DNA of 64,000 nt from assembly GCA_900544825.1 (NCBI GenBank), contig UQWP01000002.1, positions 27,354 to 91,353 of the forward strand, given 5' to 3'. Each line of letters opens with the position of its first letter. Within the stretch, counting starts at the first letter, position 1. The translations under genes were made by a program, and so were the position numbers. The notes beneath the pieces were generated by a model. It worked only from the letters and a program-made list of their open reading frames with translations, did no database searches and was not told the origin of the DNA. Shown in pieces: positions 62,613 to 64,000 of the stretch. Source of the DNA: an uncultured Prevotella sp. (GTDB lineage Bacteria; Bacteroidota; Bacteroidia; Bacteroidales; Bacteroidaceae).

Positions 62613-63917
62613 ATGAATAAATTAAAAGCATTATTGGGCTTCGACCCTAAGACTACTACGGTCAAGACGGAATTGATAGCCGGTATGACTACCTTCTTGA
62701 CCATGTGTTACATCCTGGCAGTAAACCCTACCATCCTTGCCACCACAGGCATGGACAAGGGCGCTCTCTTTACTGCCACAGCCATCGCTTCTGCCATCGC
62801 TACCTTCCTGCTGGCTTTCATGGCAAAACTGCCTTTCGCCCAGGCTCCCAGCATGGGACTGAATGCCTTCTTCGCCTTCACCCTTTGCCAGGCGATGGGA
62901 TTGACCTGGCAGCAGGCTTTGGCAGTATTGCTCGTAGAGGGAATCATCTTCCTTGCCATCACCTTCCTCAATATCCGTGACAAGATATTGGAGTGCATCC
63001 CGAAGAACCTCCGATTCGCCATTTCGGCAGGTATCGGTATGTTTATCGCCTTTATCGGTTTGAAGAATGCCGGCATCATCACCGCCAATGCTGATACCTT
63101 CGTGCAGCTCGGCAAGTTTACGCCAGTCAGCATCCTGGGTCTCATCAGTATCCTGCTCTGCGGCTGTCTGATGGCGAGAAGAGTGAAAGGCTCCCTGTTC
63201 ATCGCCATCATCATCTCTACCTTGATCGGCATTCCGATGGGCGTAACCCAGTTCTCTGACAACTGGATGCCGGTATCTACCCCTCACAGCATTGCTCCTA
63301 TCTTCTGCCAGTTTGATTTCACGGGCTTCTTCACTCCAAAGATGTTCATGGTGGTTTTCTCCCTGTTGCTTGTCAACATCTTCGATACCATCGGAACGGT
63401 TCTGGGATTGGTTTCCAAGCTCGGTGTCAAGGAGAATGAGAAGGGCGAGATTCCGGGCGTAAAGGAGGCGATGATGAGTGATGCCATCGGTACTACAGCT
63501 GGTGCCCTTTTGGGTAGCTCTACCATTACCACTTATGTGGAGAGTGCTTCGGGCGTTGCCGAGGGCGGAAAGTCGGGTTTGACTTCTTTCTTTACGGGCT
63601 TGATGTTTATCCTGAGCATCTTCCTGGCTCCTATCTTCCTGCTGATTCCGAGTGCAGCCACCAGTGGTGCGTTGGTAATGGTGGGTGTATTGATGATTGA
63701 TTCGTTCAAGAAGATTGAGTTGGAGGATATTTCCGAGTCATTCCCAGCCTTCATCACGATGATTACGATGGTACTCTGCTACAGCATCGCCGATGGCATC
63801 TGCCTCGGAATCCTGAGCTATGTGCTTATCAAAATGATGGTGGGTAAGTTCAAGGACTTAAATCCTACGCTCTATATCCTGAGCATCTTCCTGCTCTTCA
63901 ATTATGTTTTCGGATAA
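62613..63917 (+). CDS. NCS2 family purine permease (AzgA/PbuG-like)
   Basis: A 434-residue inner-membrane transporter with 12-14 TM segments, of the AzgA-like branch that imports adenine, guanine or hypoxanthine by proton symport. Motifs are TELIAGMTTFLTMCYILAVN, QAPSMGLNAFFAFTLCQAMG, LFDTIGT-type NIFDTIGTVLGLV and GSSTITTYVESASGVAEGG. The substrate among purines cannot be set from sequence. It follows the AAA_14 gene by 24 bp and ends at a clear terminator. Confidence 0.93.
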   Translation: MNKLKALLGFDPKTTTVKTELIAGMTTFLTMCYILAVNPTILATTGMDKGALFTATAIASAIATFLLAFMAKLPFAQAPSMGLNAFFAFTLCQAMGLTWQQALAVLLVEGIIFLAITFLNIRDKILECIPKNLRFAISAGIGMFIAFIGLKNAGIITANADTFVQLGKFTPVSILGLISILLCGCLMARRVKGSLFIAIIISTLIGIPMGVTQFSDNWMPVSTPHSIAPIFCQFDFTGFFTPKMFMVVFSLLLVNIFDTIGTVLGLVSKLGVKENEKGEIPGVKEAMMSDAIGTTAGALLGSSTITTYVESASGVAEGGKSGLTSFFTGLMFILSIFLAPIFLLIPSAATSGALVMVGVLMIDSFKKIELEDISESFPAFITMITMVLCYSIADGICLGILSYVLIKMMVGKFKDLNPTLYILSIFLLFNYVFG

Positions 63918-63947
63918 AAGATAATAGATAATCATAAAAAACAATGA

Positions 63948-63980
63948 GGGTGTGTCATAAGTCCATGACGCACCCTTTTT
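63948..63980 (+). terminator. Terminator of the purine permease gene
   Basis: GGGTGTGTCAT / ATGACGCACCC hairpin with a 6-nt loop and T5. Confidence 0.88.
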
Positions 63981-64000
63981 CTATCTATAATTTTCCGTAA

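Overview
The window looks like the chromosome of a gut or rumen Prevotellaceae bacterium, most likely close to Segatella (Prevotella) copri. The evidence is two SusC/SusD-type glycan systems, Bacteroidota-type promoters (-7 TAnnTTTG), A-rich leaders almost without Shine-Dalgarno sites, and housekeeping genes of Bacteroidales type (DUF4290 next to murA). The species assignment is an inference. I saw no rRNA or tRNA genes and no CRISPR array.

Region 1 (1-18.2 kb) is housekeeping. A minus-strand run holds yicC, gmk, nadD, a sulfatase-fold phosphoethanolamine transferase and two acyltransferases, the last cut by the window edge. Divergent from it is tsaB, DUF4290, murA, rimM, dxr, rseP. Then follow a LysM/M23 peptidase, a recG/ispD/DJ-1 run and nadK. 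The murA product carries Asp where the fosfomycin-target Cys normally sits. Two small repeat families occur here: a REP-like palindrome directly after stop codons (4 copies) and a 7-bp AAGTTCA repeat directly before start codons.

Region 2 (18.4-46 kb) is a starch utilisation system. It has a secreted GH13 alpha-amylase, susCDEF on the minus strand, and on the plus strand a LacI-family regulator, an MFS sugar transporter, a CBM20-GH77 amylomaltase (malQ), a GH97 alpha-glucosidase, a type I pullulanase and a neopullulanase. A 12-bp LacI-type palindrome (GCAAACGTTTGC or variants) lies 61.5-62.5 bp upstream of the -7 box of all five promoters, and one copy sits midway between the divergent susC and lacI promoters. 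This looks like an activator-controlled regulon.

Inserted between the amylase and susF (20.4-26.3 kb) is an accessory island. It holds two AAA-type ATPase genes, an Rpn-family PD-(D/E)XK nuclease, a 46-aa gene and an unusual density of short repeat arrays: a 22.5-bp-period array that inverts about its centre, two arrays of 22-bp period, three 33-bp palindromes, and nested inverted repeats around one ATPase gene. A second pair of divergent ATPase genes (59.5-62.6 kb) is separated by another array, with a 33-bp period. This association of ATPase genes with private repeat arrays is the most likely place for an undescribed system.

Region 3 (45.7-59.3 kb) starts with tiny membrane-protein genes joined to a one-piece membrane regulator (beta-propeller sensor, one TM segment and an AraC-type HTH, without kinase or receiver). 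It continues with a probable arabinan utilisation locus: susC, susD, a surface glycan-binding lipoprotein with a duplicated module, and two GH43 arabinanases. The window ends with a purine permease of the NCS2/AzgA type.
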